A stretch of 64,000 bases of DNA from Siphonodentalium dalli (GCA_032622095.1 CP136061.1:45083797-45147796); one strand, 5' to 3'. Shown: positions 23,368 through 34,534, counted from the first letter of the stretch. Notes: a model not told the origin generated them from the letters alone. Numbers and translations: made by a program.

Positions 23368-23473
23368 GAGAGCTTTCGATGAATGGCAACGAGCCATAAT
23401 TCCAACTAAATCCTGAAAAATTACCCATAATTCTGCTGTGGTTAAGGAGTCGCTTATTTAGGGCATTACTGTA
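23368..23473. mobile_element. M-type MITE right arm (copy M7)
   Basis: GAGAGCTTTC...GGGCATTACTGTA. The other arm is lost in the gap. Confidence 0.85.
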
Positions 23474-23548
23474 TAATCACATCACCACTACATTCACACA
23501 ATTAGCGCCCGCAGGAATCAGTACTTTTCACCATACAGTTTACATGAA

Positions 23549-23618
23549 CGTTTCCGATGTTCATAAACCAATAACTGAAGTTGACACTTCAGTTAGTGGT
23601 TGATGAACATCAGAAACG
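23549..23618. repeat. 70-bp palindrome
   Basis: CGTTTCCGATGTTCATAAAC paired imperfectly with GTTGATGAACATCAGAAACG around a TGAAGT-tgac-ACTTCA core. Confidence 0.75.
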
Positions 23619-23790
23619 CCTATGTCACTTCATGCTCATCGAATGCACATGCTCACTGTGCGTTGTTATTGGGAGACTGTGTTGGAATTTGAACAATATG
23701 TTACTTTAATAATAATAGTTTTGGTAGTTTTGAAAAGTTGTTCAAATGATAAATGTTTTATTGAATTGTACTGGTATAGGATTATAAAAA

Positions 23791-23931
23791 ATGACTTGCA
23801 GATCGATTGGGGGTCATTGGTTTTGACCAGCACTCCAGCAGAGTAATTTGGGATTCACACTTCGTTTAATTAGAGCATTACTGTACTTTCCCCAGTTAAA
23901 ATCCAACGACCCCAATCAATCTGCAAGTCAT
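23791..23931. repeat. inverted repeat with 80-bp spacer
   Basis: 'atgacttgcagatcgattgg...' (23791-23820) is the near complement of '...ccaatcaatctgcaagtcat' (23903-23931). A relic 'attagagcattactgta' lies inside (about 23868-23885). Confidence 0.65.
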
Positions 23932-23935
23932 TACT

Positions 23936-24369
23936 TAAAGATGCATTATCCGAATTAACGCTCCGAAATTACTATCTATTTGGTTTCGGGGTTAAAAAAT
24001 ATTTGATTCGAGTCAAGGAACCCACCCATCAAAGCTCAGAGTGATCAGATATCAATTTTTTAAGATTGTTATTTCTCGGGATGTGCAATTATTTGTGGTT
24101 CAGTAAAACATCGTCAAACGGATGGTCTCAGACAAAATTGCTGATGAAGATGGATAACTCTAAAATCAAGTGGTAATATGGCCACATTTTGTGATACTCG
24201 TTAGCATTATTTTGTTGCAATTAATCGATTCTGATAACTAAAGCGTATTTTGAAGAAATTTTGTTGTACTGTATCTTGATGATATGGGGATTGCCTGATT
24301 GGATGAGAACCTTTAATTTAGTCACTGGGCTCTATAATGACATTGTCAGTTTTAAGGGTGGGATAGTGT
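23936..24369. other. intron 1, unassigned stretch
   Basis: No gene or element recognised. Confidence 0.45.
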
Positions 24370-24373
24370 TAAC

Positions 24374-24446
24374 CCTTTCTTTACTAAAAACTCATTGATG
24401 AGTAGTTTCCTTAGGAAATGTTCAGATAATAAGTTCAACAAACAAC
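24374..24446. mobile_element. D-type fragment
   Basis: TTAA then CCCTTTCTTTACTAAAAACT, followed by the D core 'gaaatgttcagataataagttcaac'. Right end lost. Confidence 0.6.
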
Positions 24447-24966
24447 AATATATAAACTATAAAGTAGAAGGAAATCAAGAACTTGGAGAACGAGTATATA
24501 TAAATAAATTATTCGTTGCTACCGGTACATGTATATGCAACTCATCAGTTTGAAAGTGGGATAGGCAAACCTTTATATAGTGTTGCTACATGTATGTAGC
24601 CGGCAGCCAGAACATGGCTTTATCTATTAACATGGCATTGCCGTCAATTAGTTTCACTAGTGCTGCAACAGAATCTAGCACGGATATTATTGTGAATCTT
24701 GTAGAAACTTAAAGAAATAATTCCAAACAAAATAAAGTTAAGTTAAACCAAGGCAATGTTTATCGACAAAGAACATACACCTTATTACAAATAATACAGG
24801 AACCAAAGTACTAAAGTACCAAATCCGATTCATCCAGATCCTAAATTGTGATCATATGATGAGAAGTATAGTATATGTTTCCGTAAAACATGAGATTTAT
24901 CTACTACAGACGTTTACACCTTTTGGCCTCAATAGTCTAGACTTGAGAGCATTCTTTGCTATTGTC
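24447..24966. other. intron 1, unassigned stretch
   Basis: No gene or element recognised. Confidence 0.45.
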
Positions 24967-24970
24967 TTAA

Positions 24971-25103
24971 CCCTTTGAGTGCCAGGTCGATTTTTGTATC
25001 AACCCATATACCCTGTGCCAATGCATTCTCTTATATATGCGAGTCGACCATAGGTCGCCTCGCATATATAAGAGAATGCATTGGCCTAACAATTTTTTTT
25101 TTT
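24971..25103 (+). mobile_element. B-type MITE, right-truncated (copy B3)
   Basis: TTAA (24967-24970), then CCCTTTGAGTGCCAGGTCGA and the shared hairpin (about 25016-25084). It breaks off in the T run; the CCTGGCACTCAAAGGG end is missing. Confidence 0.85.
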
Positions 25104-25307
25104 CACCACCGAGAGTCATTGAATTTAATTGGTATATAAGAATGACAGTGTGTGTTGTAAATTTGGATTTATATTTGTAAAAATAACTACTTTCAGAAAG
25201 ATTATTCTACATTTCTATTTGATCACCCTACCGGAGTGTTTCACATGACTTTAACAACTAACAATAGGTCATTTGTTCAATGGTTGGTTATTGAACTTAT
25301 TATTTAA

Positions 25308-26329
25308 ACATTTCAGTGCCAAGTCCGTTTTTTGTACCAACCCATATTTCCTTGATCATTTTTTCAAATTTATTGATTATAATAATGTGATACATTGATG
25401 GAAAGAGCTCTTTCCATCAATTTATCACATTATTATATTTACATACACCTAATATCTCCTCCGATTTCCCCATAGCGTTACTGTAGACACGCCCCTGTAT
25501 TCAATGCGTTCATAAACCTATGAACGCAATGTGACGTCACTTCCAATGTCGTTCATAGGTTTATGAACACATTGGTCCCGGAAATGACCGGGGGTTGTCG
25601 GACATTGCCGACTGCTTGAGTATCTATATAGTACGTCCGGATTTGGCAAGACATTTATTTTGGTCTATAATCAGTGTTGTTGCCCGGTGTTACTGAACGT
25701 TGATGTTCAAAAATCCCGCTACTTAATAACGTTTTATCATTTTCCTTACCGCTACAAATATTCCCCAGAACCTCACAAATATATCATTATGGTAGAATGG
25801 CGTGTTGTCGATTTCTTATCCACAGCCGAAACTTAATTGTTAGTTTCAGTTATCATTCTTGAAATCAACACGTCTACATTAGTTACTAGCTAAACAAGAC
25901 AGTTTGTCATAAGTGTATACTAAACTGTGAAATTGCGTTTTTTTTCCGTTCTTCAAGAACGGATTCTCAAAATGTTTGGTTTTCCAAAAAACGAGGATTC
26001 GCACTTTCTGAACTGAACTCCATGCGTTCATTTAAATAGATGAATAAATAGTGGGAAAGACAGACAATCCTAGTTCATAATGAAATTAAGTATATAAATA
26101 TAAATAATAAACGGGGGATTCAACATGGTCATGGGTTTTGACCGCGATAAAAAATCAGCAAACTCCGCATGAACCCCTTCAGGGTTCATGCAGTTTGCTG
26201 ATTTTTTCTCGCGGTCAAAATCCCATGACCACATTGAAACCGTCGTTTATTTCTTATATAATCAATAAATTTGAAAAATGATCAAGGAAATATGGGTTGA
26301 TACAAAAATCGGACTCGGCACTGAAATGG
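25308..26329. mobile_element. E-type piggyBac-like element, ~1 kb, nested in a D element
   Basis: Long inverted ends (about 70 bp): (A/C)CATTTCAGTGCC(A/G)AGTCCG, then 'tttttgtaccaacccatat' and 'cttgatcatttttcaaattt'. TTAA on both sides (25304-25307, 26330-26333) inside a D-family core ('gaacttattat|ttaa|acatttccc'). The interior holds three foldbacks: about 25379-25436, about 25504-25579, and about 26109-26253 with a near-perfect 70-bp stem. The subterminal 'CCGATTTTTGTATCAACCCATAT' region is shared with B elements. No transposase recognised. Confidence 0.75.
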
Positions 26330-26333
26330 TTAA

Positions 26334-26487
26334 ACATTTCCCTACAATAAACAGAACTCCTCTCTACTTGTAATATCATTTGTTGGCTTTATTGTCCTGA
26401 AAACCCCTCCAGATGAATAATAGACCATTCCACTGTATATGTTTATAACAGTGTGGGAGAATCCATTTAGTATAGTATGGTTAATTT
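26334..26487. mobile_element. D-type element, right remainder
   Basis: 'acatttccctacaataaaca...agaatccatttagtatagtatgg' before TTAA at about 26480. This is the D half to the right of the E insertion; its left half is about 25253-25307. Confidence 0.55.
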
Positions 26488-26652
26488 AAATGGGAAATCA
26501 CTTCACTAAGCATAGACACACAACCACCTTCCCTGAGCAGGGATCACAAAATCTGCACTTATTGGGGTTTGAACCAACTACGCCATTGCTGGATGGCTTA
26601 TGTGGGTCTAATGTACCAAGCGCCTTACAGACTGAGCCACCTGGAGCTCCAC
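26488..26652 (-). mobile_element. tRNA-derived SINE (partial)
   Basis: On the minus strand 'ggtggctcagtctgtaagg' matches a pol III A box (26623-26639) and GGTTCAAACCC a B box (26565-26575), about 50 bp apart, with a tRNA-like head starting near 26652. The 3' boundary is unclear. It is not a functional tRNA: the arms do not pair as a cloverleaf. Confidence 0.6.
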
Positions 26653-26960
26653 AAATAGAACAAGTTATCATCTGGAAACCAAAAAAAGTAGCAGAAAACC
26701 TGAATTTTCTAAGTCCAAAAAGGGGCGTAACTCTGGAAAAAATGGGCGGACGAAACCGCAGTTATGGGGACATCTTGTCCCCCCGGCTGGTCTATTGGCA
26801 TACCAAAGATCAACTGAATTGAATTAGCGAAACCAAAGTTATGAGTTGAAATGTTCGTACGGACGGAAGGACGGACGGAAGGACGGACGGAAGGACGGAC
26901 GGAAGGACGGACGGACGGAGGGCTCCACTATATACCCCCAAATCTCCATCGGAGATCGGG
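26653..26960. repeat. degenerate dispersed repeat with GGAC array
   Basis: 'ttttctaagtccaaaaaggggcgtaactctgg...' followed by a (GGACGGAA/GGACGGAC) run at about 26861-26918 and 'tatacccccaaatctccatcggagat'. The tetranucleotide-rich run keeps frames open on both strands; these are not genes. Confidence 0.7.
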
Positions 26961-27404
26961 GGCATAATAAGTATGTGGGTTTGGGAGAGAGTTCTTCAAA
27001 CACTATATACAATAACTCAGTCGTAATTATCATCCATCGACAAATCTCAGACAATACTCTAGTACTTATTAACACTATATATGCACTAGGAGCATTGATC
27101 AGCAACATAGCAAAAGTCACTTTCTTATACAATTTTCCCTCACATTGCAAATAGTATTATCTTATGTATAAATGAATAATATATAGACAACTTACTGGGG
27201 CTAAAGGTTAATCTATTTAACAATAATCCAATATGACAATAGTAGATATAGCTAATCACAAAATAAGATTATGCATGACAATTATTAACTGCTTCAAGTT
27301 GAGTTGGAAAACGCTAACACTGGGCAGTAATATTTCTTACGATTTGTATGATTTTCTACATGATTGAATCCTGATAGTTGAAAGTTTGATCAAGAATTGC
27401 ATGT
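26961..27404. other. intron 1, unassigned stretch
   Basis: No gene or element recognised. Confidence 0.45.
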
Positions 27405-27408
27405 TTAA

Positions 27409-27639
27409 ATCTTCCACGACTGGAGCGTCCTGATATTTTGTGAAACCCTGTGCCAATACTTTCTCTTATTTATATATGCGAGTCTCACATAGGGAGCCTC
27501 GCATATATAAGAGGCCTAAAAATATTTACCTTCATCTTGTAAGCCAGTGCATTCTGTAGGAGACTCGTCTATATATAAAGAGAATGCACTGGCACATGAT
27601 ATTTAATGCTGCACCAGCACAGCTCCCATCATGAAAGGG
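27409..27639. mobile_element. C-type piggyBac-like MITE (copy C3)
   Basis: TTAA (27405-27408), worn left end ATCTTCCACGACTGGAGC, diverged hairpins, right end CCCATCATGAAAGGG and TTAA (27640-27643). Confidence 0.8.
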
Positions 27640-27643
27640 TTAA

Positions 27644-28364
27644 AGCTATAACATGGCACAAAACAATCGACTGGAAATCTCAAATAATCATGCTGGTTTC
27701 ATCTTCATTCTCAAAAGTTCCTTGTTTCATTGGCTTAAAGCTTTGAATTCAAAATTCCAACTGGTGACAAGTTGGTTTGCTATTGGCGAGGAGGGAATGA
27801 AATGCCACACCCACACAACCCATTTGCTACATCCCTGGCAGAGAGTGTGAACCCACAGGTCTCTGTATCAAATAATATCTATAGAACTTCCTGCTTCTGA
27901 CATTTGACATTTACTTGTAACTCATTGTGACTGCCTGGCGTTCAGAAGCCACCAAAACCAATAGGAATGTCATCATGAATAAGAGTATTGACAGCTTTGT
28001 CCTCTGGTGTATTCATACAGGAAAAAAGATTTAAAGACACTCTCTTCCTCAAGTGGGTGTATTCAAATTGACACCCTCCCACACAGCTCTCCTGGTATAT
28101 GTTCCGGCATATAGCTGGCAGAAACTAAATGGATGTGAGCCTGCCATGGATAAATGATTTAGTAACGATACTAAATTGATTGTGTACTGTTGCTGAAGGG
28201 GGTAATCATATATCAATTTTTCTCATCAATTAGAGAATATATCAGTCCCCAATAACCCACATAATCATGAACATATGCCCGCTTAATGGCCAGCAGACTG
28301 TCTGGAGAAATAAACTGGGATCTTGAAGCGACTCATCATTTTCAAGTCTAAAATTGAGCATCGA
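27644..28364. other. intron 1, unassigned stretch
   Basis: No exon recognised on either strand. Confidence 0.45.
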
Positions 28365-28460
28365 TATTTCTTTACAAAATGGATTTTATATGCTGGTATA
28401 AAAGTATATATTGGAATAGTCTAATATACATTTGGAGGGGCACTCAGGAAAATGAGCAGC
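28365..28460. mobile_element. D-type left-end fragment
   Basis: 'tctttacaaaatggatttta...ggtataaaagtatatattggaa...catttggaggggcactcagg', matching the first ~90 bp of D elements. Confidence 0.55.
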
Positions 28461-28719
28461 CGACAGGCATACAAAAAGATAAACAAGAAACAGACATTAT
28501 TAAAAATATTTAAATATATATTTCATACAGAAACTGGCTTTTTCTCAACTCGCTCGGATTAGACAAACATTGCGAAAATGACTACTTTAAATAAAACTAA
28601 GGGTGGGCTGTACCATTTGGCAGCGGAAAAAATGGGGATGACATTTTCTTAAGTAGAAAAAGGGGGATAACTCCACACACACAAAATTGGACAGACCTCA
28701 TAATCACATATCTCATTAT

Positions 28720-28743
28720 GGGGGGGGGGGGGGGGGGGGGGGG
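28720..28743 (+). repeat. poly-G tract (24 G)
   Basis: Uninterrupted G run following a fragment of the degenerate dispersed repeat (about 28600-28719). Confidence 0.95.
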
Positions 28744-29341
28744 TGTAATAACAGTAAAAATGTTCTTAACAGCATGATTTTACCCCACAAGAATCATAGA
28801 AATTCAGCAGGACTCACCAACATCATAGCAAATTAGCAGGACCACTTAACCAGGGGTGATATTATTTATGGACTATATATCCAGATCATTCTCTCCTATA
28901 ATATTGATTTAGCTTATAAGCACATACTACACAATGAGTGAATTTCATTGTCACTTGTCATGATATCAATGTGTGGGTGGTTGAGTACAGGACAAAAGTA
29001 GTGATGGAATATCAAAGGCATCAGGTTTCTTATATTGATGTTGCCAGCGTCCACCTATACTCAGTATAACACACCACAGTCAAGCCTGACAATAGTATGT
29101 GTGTCATTTGCAGAATGAGGTCCCCAGAGGGCGAATTTAGTGACTAGGGCTGTAACGAATCACTTGGTCGAAATACATGATCAATTATACGATACATATC
29201 AATGATACGATACATGATGCACTAAATTAGTGTTTTTACGCCTGGATTATCAGAACCGACATGTTCATAACTGAAGATAGAGCTCATTTTAAGTAAAATG
29301 GAGTTTAATAGTTAACAAGATGAGACAAATACATGTAATAG

Positions 29342-30197
29342 TTAGGCCAAAATAAAAATGACCTGTGTTTCTGGTGACCTGTACCCGCCCCTATTCCGGT
29401 GCCCCTGAACATTTTCATTTTATTGATTTTGCAAAATTAGTACGCATTTGATTTTATTTTCCATGTAAACCGATTCATTTCTATGTAAAACGGACACATC
29501 GTGTGTACTGTTAACCCTTTACCCAACAAACCGGCCAAAACCGGCCAAATAAAGCTTCAACAGCCTAAAATATCTTCGGTCTGTCTCAATAGAACCATAC
29601 ACATATGGATATCATTGGAACCGGCTCCTTGACCACATTGTGATAGTTACAGTTATACCCTGTGCCAATGCATTCTCTTATATATGCGAGTCGACCATAG
29701 GTCGCCTCGCATATATAAGAGAATGCATTGGCCTAAAAAAATCTTTTTTTAACACTTTTTACCATTTGTTCTTACATTCTTTAACAATTTTATAATTTTT
29801 AATGTGTTAAGCCAATGCATTCTCTTATATATGCGAGGCGACCTATGGTCGACTCGCATATATAAGAGAATGCATTGGCACAGGGCCCTTATGTTGGGTA
29901 AAGGGTTAAACAGGAAATTATACCACACTTCAAATAGGTCACAGCCGAATCAAACTTATTTTTTTATGTGTTATTCAATAAAACAATAAATTACACTATA
30001 TTCTAATATTATGTACTTAGATTTATTTATTTTATAGTACATTAAAAACAAGGAGAAGCAGTCTGGGGGGGTATTCATATTTATTTTGATAAAAGTTGAA
30101 AATAAAATGACAATATAAATTAAAATGAAGAGCCACCCGCCCGACCCTATTTTTTTCTTGCATGTCACCAGAAACACAGGATTATTTTGTTTTGGCC
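29342..30197. mobile_element. N-type element (copy N1), interrupted by A8
   Basis: Inverted ends TTAGGCCAAAATAAAAATGA... / ...TATTTTGTTTTGGCC with CCTGTGTTTCTGGTGAC inside each. Flanked by an exact 30-bp direct repeat (29312-29341 and 30198-30227). A second copy lies at 38491. Confidence 0.7.
29515..29905 (+). mobile_element. A-type piggyBac-like MITE (copy A8), innermost of the nest
   Basis: TTAA at 29511-29514 and 29906-29909. The uninterrupted sister N2 reads 'ccggtttaacagtac' at 38775-38789, a single TTAA (38779-38782), so this is a verified insertion. Both shared hairpins intact. Confidence 0.94.
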
Positions 30198-31009
30198 TTA
30201 ACAAGATGAGACAAATACATGTAATAGACATGCAAACTTGAGATAAAATTGCATGTTTTGCTTATTTTCACATGCCCACCTAAACTGCTAAAGAAATTAC
30301 TTGATTCTTTGTATCACGATACACATGTTGCGATATGATACATGTATCATTTGAAAGTGTATCGTGATACATTGAATTCATGATGAATCGTTACAACATA
30401 CATGTATTAGTGATGCTTTACCAAATTAACCCTCTGGGGACCTAATTCTGCTTAACCCTAATCTTCTGGAAAGTATCTATAGTCTCAAATTAACATTGTT
30501 TTCAGATAGATTTTCCCTTCTGGAGAAGTTTCTATATCCCCTAATTTGCAGAAGATAAAATTCATAATCGAGGTGACTAATGGGTAAACATCACCAACTT
30601 CAACTGGGGAACTTCAATCTGATCCTAGGTCTCCAATAGCAGTTGAGGCCAAACCAGAATGAGGTCCCCAGAGGGTGAATTTGGTGTGGGACAGCATCAT
30701 CTGGGGAGCTCATTCTGCAATTTTTTTTATAAATGAGCTCTTGTGTTGCATAATTCTTATTGAATTACAGAAGGGTGATATTGTGGTGTAAATAAACTTC
30801 AGCCAATGTTACTTCTCCCTAATAACCAAACAAGGAGAAGTGATTTCTCCCAATTTGAAACCTACAGGCTGATTCATGTCATGTCCACTATTGGGCAGAG
30901 CTGTGTGCACTGCCATCCTATGCTATCATCCATCCCACTGGAGAGTTCTACATCACTTATATTATTAGACCTACCCAATATGGGGTGGGAGGGGGGGGGG
31001 GGGGGGTAG

Positions 31010-31447
31010 TACAGTAATGCCCTAAATAATCGACTCCTTAACCCTTTGAGTGCCAGGTCCGATTTTTGTATCAACCCATATACCCTGTGCCAATGCATTC
31101 TCTTATATATGCGAGTCGACCATAGGTCGCCTCGCATATATAAGAGAATGCAGTGGCTTAACATTTTTTTTTTTTTTTTTTTTTTTTACAATTTTTTACA
31201 ATTTTAATATATTTTATTATATTCTTTAACAGACTTATTGTGTAGGTTTAGGGCCTACTGGCACTCAAAGGGTTAACCACAGCAGAATTATGGGTAACTT
31301 TTCAGGATTTAGTCAGAAATATGGCTTGATGCCATTCATCAGAAAGCTCTCAGTGAATGGCAACAAGCCATATTTCCGACTAAATCCTGAAAAATTACCC
31401 ATAAATCTGCTGTGGTTAAGGTGACGATTATTTAGGGCATTACTGTA
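31010..31447. mobile_element. M-type MITE (copy M8), interrupted by B4
   Basis: TACAGTAATGCCC...GGGCATTACTGTA. Split at the TTAA of GACTCCTTAACCACAGCAG by element B4. Confidence 0.9.
31042..31272 (+). mobile_element. B-type piggyBac-like MITE (copy B4), nested in M8
   Basis: TTAA at 31038-31041 and 31273-31276. Every uninterrupted M copy has a single CTTAACC here, so the target duplication is directly demonstrated. One shared hairpin. Confidence 0.94.
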
Positions 31448-32184
31448 TGTCCTTATCCCATCATGCAGAACAACTCTAGTTTATGTAATAAACATTTCTA
31501 TAAAGACGATCCAATGAGCACGAAACTCAATTCTGTTAGCGCAATCATATCTCTACTGCTGGGACTGTGTCCACTGCCGCCATAATGTATTAACCGCCCA
31601 ATTGAGCAGGCTATTGAGTATATTATATATGCTCTGCCCAAATCGGCAGCCGATAACCTTTCACTTTATTACCTCCCCCTGAATAGTCCATTCATTGATT
31701 TATCTATTGAGTGAATCCCTCATTTTCCCAGCAGACCATTGACCCAATTTATCTATCTAGGTCATTTCTGATAGAATAATCTCTGAACAGGACCATGCTT
31801 TTATATCAAGCTGTGATCGTGATTAAAAGCCACTTTCGCTTCTCGTCAACTACAGTGGGTGGTATTGGGCTGAGTTCAACAAGATATTCAGCCAATGTCG
31901 TGTTGCATGTTTATAAGAGCGTAGAGCTATCCTTGGCGAGATTACTGACCGGAAATGGGCATATTACTCCCCTTGCTTGATTTTATGCCCATTAATGTCG
32001 ACACCATCTGTGAACGTAAGCCCCATTATTGTCAACGCTGGGAGTCTGACTGTCTAAGACAGCTGACGCCGGTGACGTGAATTAACTCTGATTAAGGTGT
32101 ATCCTGGTCATAATGAACAAGCTCGTTCTGAGATCACAGGGAACTAATGCCACCTTCATACCATTTTCATCCAAATTTTACACA
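31448..32184. other. intron 1, unassigned stretch
   Basis: No gene or element recognised. Confidence 0.45.
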
Positions 32185-32400
32185 TACAGTAATGCCCTAA
32201 ATAATTGACTGCTTAACCACAGCATAATTATGGATAATTTTTCAGTATTTAGTCGGAAATATAGCTTGTTGCCATTCAACCGAAAGCTCTCACTGAGAGC
32301 TTTCCAAGAATGGCAACAAGCCATATTTCCGACTAAATCCTGAAAAATTACCCATAATTCTGCTGTCGTTAAGGAGTCGATTATTTAGGGAATTACTGTA
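32185..32400. mobile_element. M-type MITE (copy M9)
   Basis: Full palindrome, TACAGTAATGCCC...GGGAATTACTGTA. Confidence 0.9.
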
Positions 32401-32544
32401 TGTATTGCCCTAAATACTGTATGTATTGCCATTCATCAGAAAGCTCACTGAGAATGGCAACAAGCCATATTTCCAACTAAATCCTGAAAAATTACCCATA
32501 ATTCTGATGTGGTTAAGGAGTCGATTATTTAGGGCATTACTGTA
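32401..32544. mobile_element. M-type MITE, left-shortened (copy M10)
   Basis: Directly abuts M9. 'tgtattgccctaaata' and a second partial start lead into a complete right arm ending GGGCATTACTGTA. Looks like an imperfect tandem or rearranged copy. Confidence 0.8.
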
Positions 32545-32552
32545 GAACTTAA

Positions 32553-32632
32553 CCCTTTCTTTCCTGAATGGAATCTCCCACTCAGTTATAAAAGTGTATA
32601 TTGAACAGCTCTATTATTCATTTGGAGGGATG
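32553..32632. mobile_element. D-type left part, interrupted by C4
   Basis: CCCTTTCTTTCCTGAATGGA...catttggagggatg after TTAA (32549-32552). The C4 element follows. Confidence 0.6.
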
Positions 32633-32636
32633 TTAA

Positions 32637-32889
32637 CTCTTCCATGACTGGAGCTTCCTGAAATTTTGACAAAACCCTGTGCCAATGCATTCTCTTATAT
32701 ATCCCATAGGGAGCCTCACATATATAAGATAATGCATTGGCCTAACAACATTTACCTTGACCTTGTAAGCAAGTGCATTCTTTTATATTTGTGAGGCTCT
32801 CTATGGGAGTCTCGCATATATACATGTAAGTATATGCACTGGCACAGGATCTTTAATGAAGTACCAGCACAGCTCCCATCATAAAAGGG
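32637..32889. mobile_element. C-type piggyBac-like MITE (copy C4)
   Basis: TTAA (32633-32636), CTCTTCCATGACTGGAGCTT ... CCCATCATAAAAGGG, TTAA (32890-32893). The two diverged hairpins are uninterrupted. It is the reference for reading the C1 and C2 breaks. Confidence 0.88.
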
Positions 32890-32893
32890 TTAA

Positions 32894-33878
32894 CTCTTTC
32901 TTTACTAAATAATCGGAAATGAAATTTCCAAATATTGAAAATTTAGGATAAAGATAGTGGGTGTGAAACAACCCACACACAACACCCCCCCCCCCCACCC
33001 ACCCCTAGTGATAATCTATATTTATACCATTAATATTCATGCTTACTATTGATTTTTAATTTCATTCAACATGTCTCTGGAAACCCTCCAAATTTCCAAG
33101 TTAATCCAACAACAACTTCCCACATCCACTGGTAATAAGTACAATATTAGTCAGTTAGTTTCATTCATGGTTACACTTCTAATCCCAGGAGTACAGACAC
33201 GCCTACCATGCAGAAAAAATCTGTCAATACATAGTCCCCGCTGTCTGAAAACACAGTGCTATTCTTCATAGTGCCAGTGGTACTGTAAAATATATTCACA
33301 TATATGCAACGCTGGTTGCAATGAAGTTATCCAGAGTTTGCGGAATTTTTCGTTTTTGGTCAACCCATGACAAGGTTCAATGTTGTCTATTATTTATATC
33401 TACAATTGAATTTTTTTAACAGTTACAGCATCATTATTTATTTAATATCCATGAAATACATAGAGTGGCTTGTCTGTCAATTAACCAATGGTAATATAAG
33501 TTAACCTGATGGAAGATTCTCTCTAGCTCTCTGTACACAGAGGCATCAGATTATATCTGATGATATTGTAACTTCTCAAGCAGGGTGGTTATAGGTTAAT
33601 GACTACAAATTTTAATAAATTTATATGAAAATGTGCGAACGTTCAGGCACTTCACCAGAACAACCAGTGATCAACACACACATCCACACAGCCCATCTTC
33701 AATACACTTTCAAAACTAGGTAACTACATCTTGTCGTACGAGAGACCATACTTCATGGTCACAATTTGGCACACGATATGAACAGCATATGACTCCACAG
33801 TCACACACAGCTCAACACAAAACTACTTGGAAACTCAGTACTACATTAGTGCCAATAGTGGGCATCAGATTGATAACG
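32894..33878. other. intron 1, unassigned stretch
   Basis: A poly-C run (about 32983-32996) near the left end. No gene recognised in the rest. Confidence 0.45.
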
Positions 33879-33914
33879 CTGTTGACATAAATAATTAATA
33901 ATAATTGATGTATT

Positions 33915-34085
33915 TACAGTAATGCCTTAAATAATTGACTCCTTAACCACAGCAGAATTATGGGTAACTTTTCAGGATTTAGTCGGAAATATGGCTTGTT
34001 GCCATTCATATTTCCAACTAAATCCTGAAAAGTTAACCATAATTCTGCTGTGGTTATGGAGTTGATTACTTAGGGCATTACTGTA
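33915..34085. mobile_element. M-type MITE (copy M11), centre deleted
   Basis: Both ends and most of both arms present; the central ~45 bp (AAGCTCTC loop) is missing. Its left flank is duplicated inside M3. Confidence 0.9.
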
Positions 34086-34141
34086 GTGGGATTCAAACTC
34101 AAAGTTATCACACGATGACGTTATGAGAAGAGCACGCTGTC

Positions 34142-34394
34142 CAAGCCTTGAAATAGTGTGTCTGTCATTTGCAGAATGAGGTCCCCAGAGGGTGAATTTA
34201 GTGATGCTACTCCGCATAGCAGGCTAGCATCACCAAATTCACCTTCTGGGAACCTCATTCTGCTGAGGTGTAAGCAGAATGAGGTCCCCAGAGGGTGAAT
34301 TTGGTGATGCTAGCCCATTATGCGGGTAGTATAACTAAATTCACCCTCTGGGGACCTCATTCTGCAAATGACAGACACACTATTTCAAGGCTTG
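34142..34394. mobile_element. G-type hAT-like MITE (copy G4)
   Basis: CAAGCCTTGAAATAGTGTG ... CACTATTTCAAGGCTTG. Flanking octamers acgctgtc/atgctgac (6/8). Two internal palindromes joined by GAGGTGTAAGCAGAATG. Confidence 0.85.
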
Positions 34395-34534
34395 ATGCTG
34401 ACCACTGCGCCACTATAATAACAAGCCGAGTTCTCTAACTGCAGGATGACTGAACTCACATCTTCCTGATATAACTGTTATCATTGTAATGCTTATACTT
34501 CATAAAGTGTTTTCAAACCTCTCATTGAAGCAAA

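Larger units (their letters stand above)
29145..30406. mobile_element. hAT-like element, non-autonomous, nested in G3
   Basis: Starts TAGGGCTGTAACGAATCAC. The right end carries the complement (GTGATACATT...AATCGTTACA), with its last bases worn. Flanking octamers ttagtgac (29137-29144) and ttagtgat (30407-30414) agree at 7 of 8. The subterminal regions are rich in ATCGTGATAC/GTATCATG motifs. It contains N1 and A8. Confidence 0.78.
29081..30720. mobile_element. G-type MITE (copy G3), outermost shell of a four-deep nest
   Basis: Left part CAAGCCTGACAATAG...GCAGAATGAGGTCCCCAG (29081-29144). Right part from about 30407 (GTGATGCTTTACC...GGGGACCTAATTCTGC), onward to a last GAGCTCATTCTGC at about 30718. 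The right terminal CTTG end is missing. Confidence 0.75.

Noticed and set aside
26839-27154. ~100-codon frames on both strands
   Set aside because: Driven by the GGAC-type simple repeat, which lacks stops on either strand.
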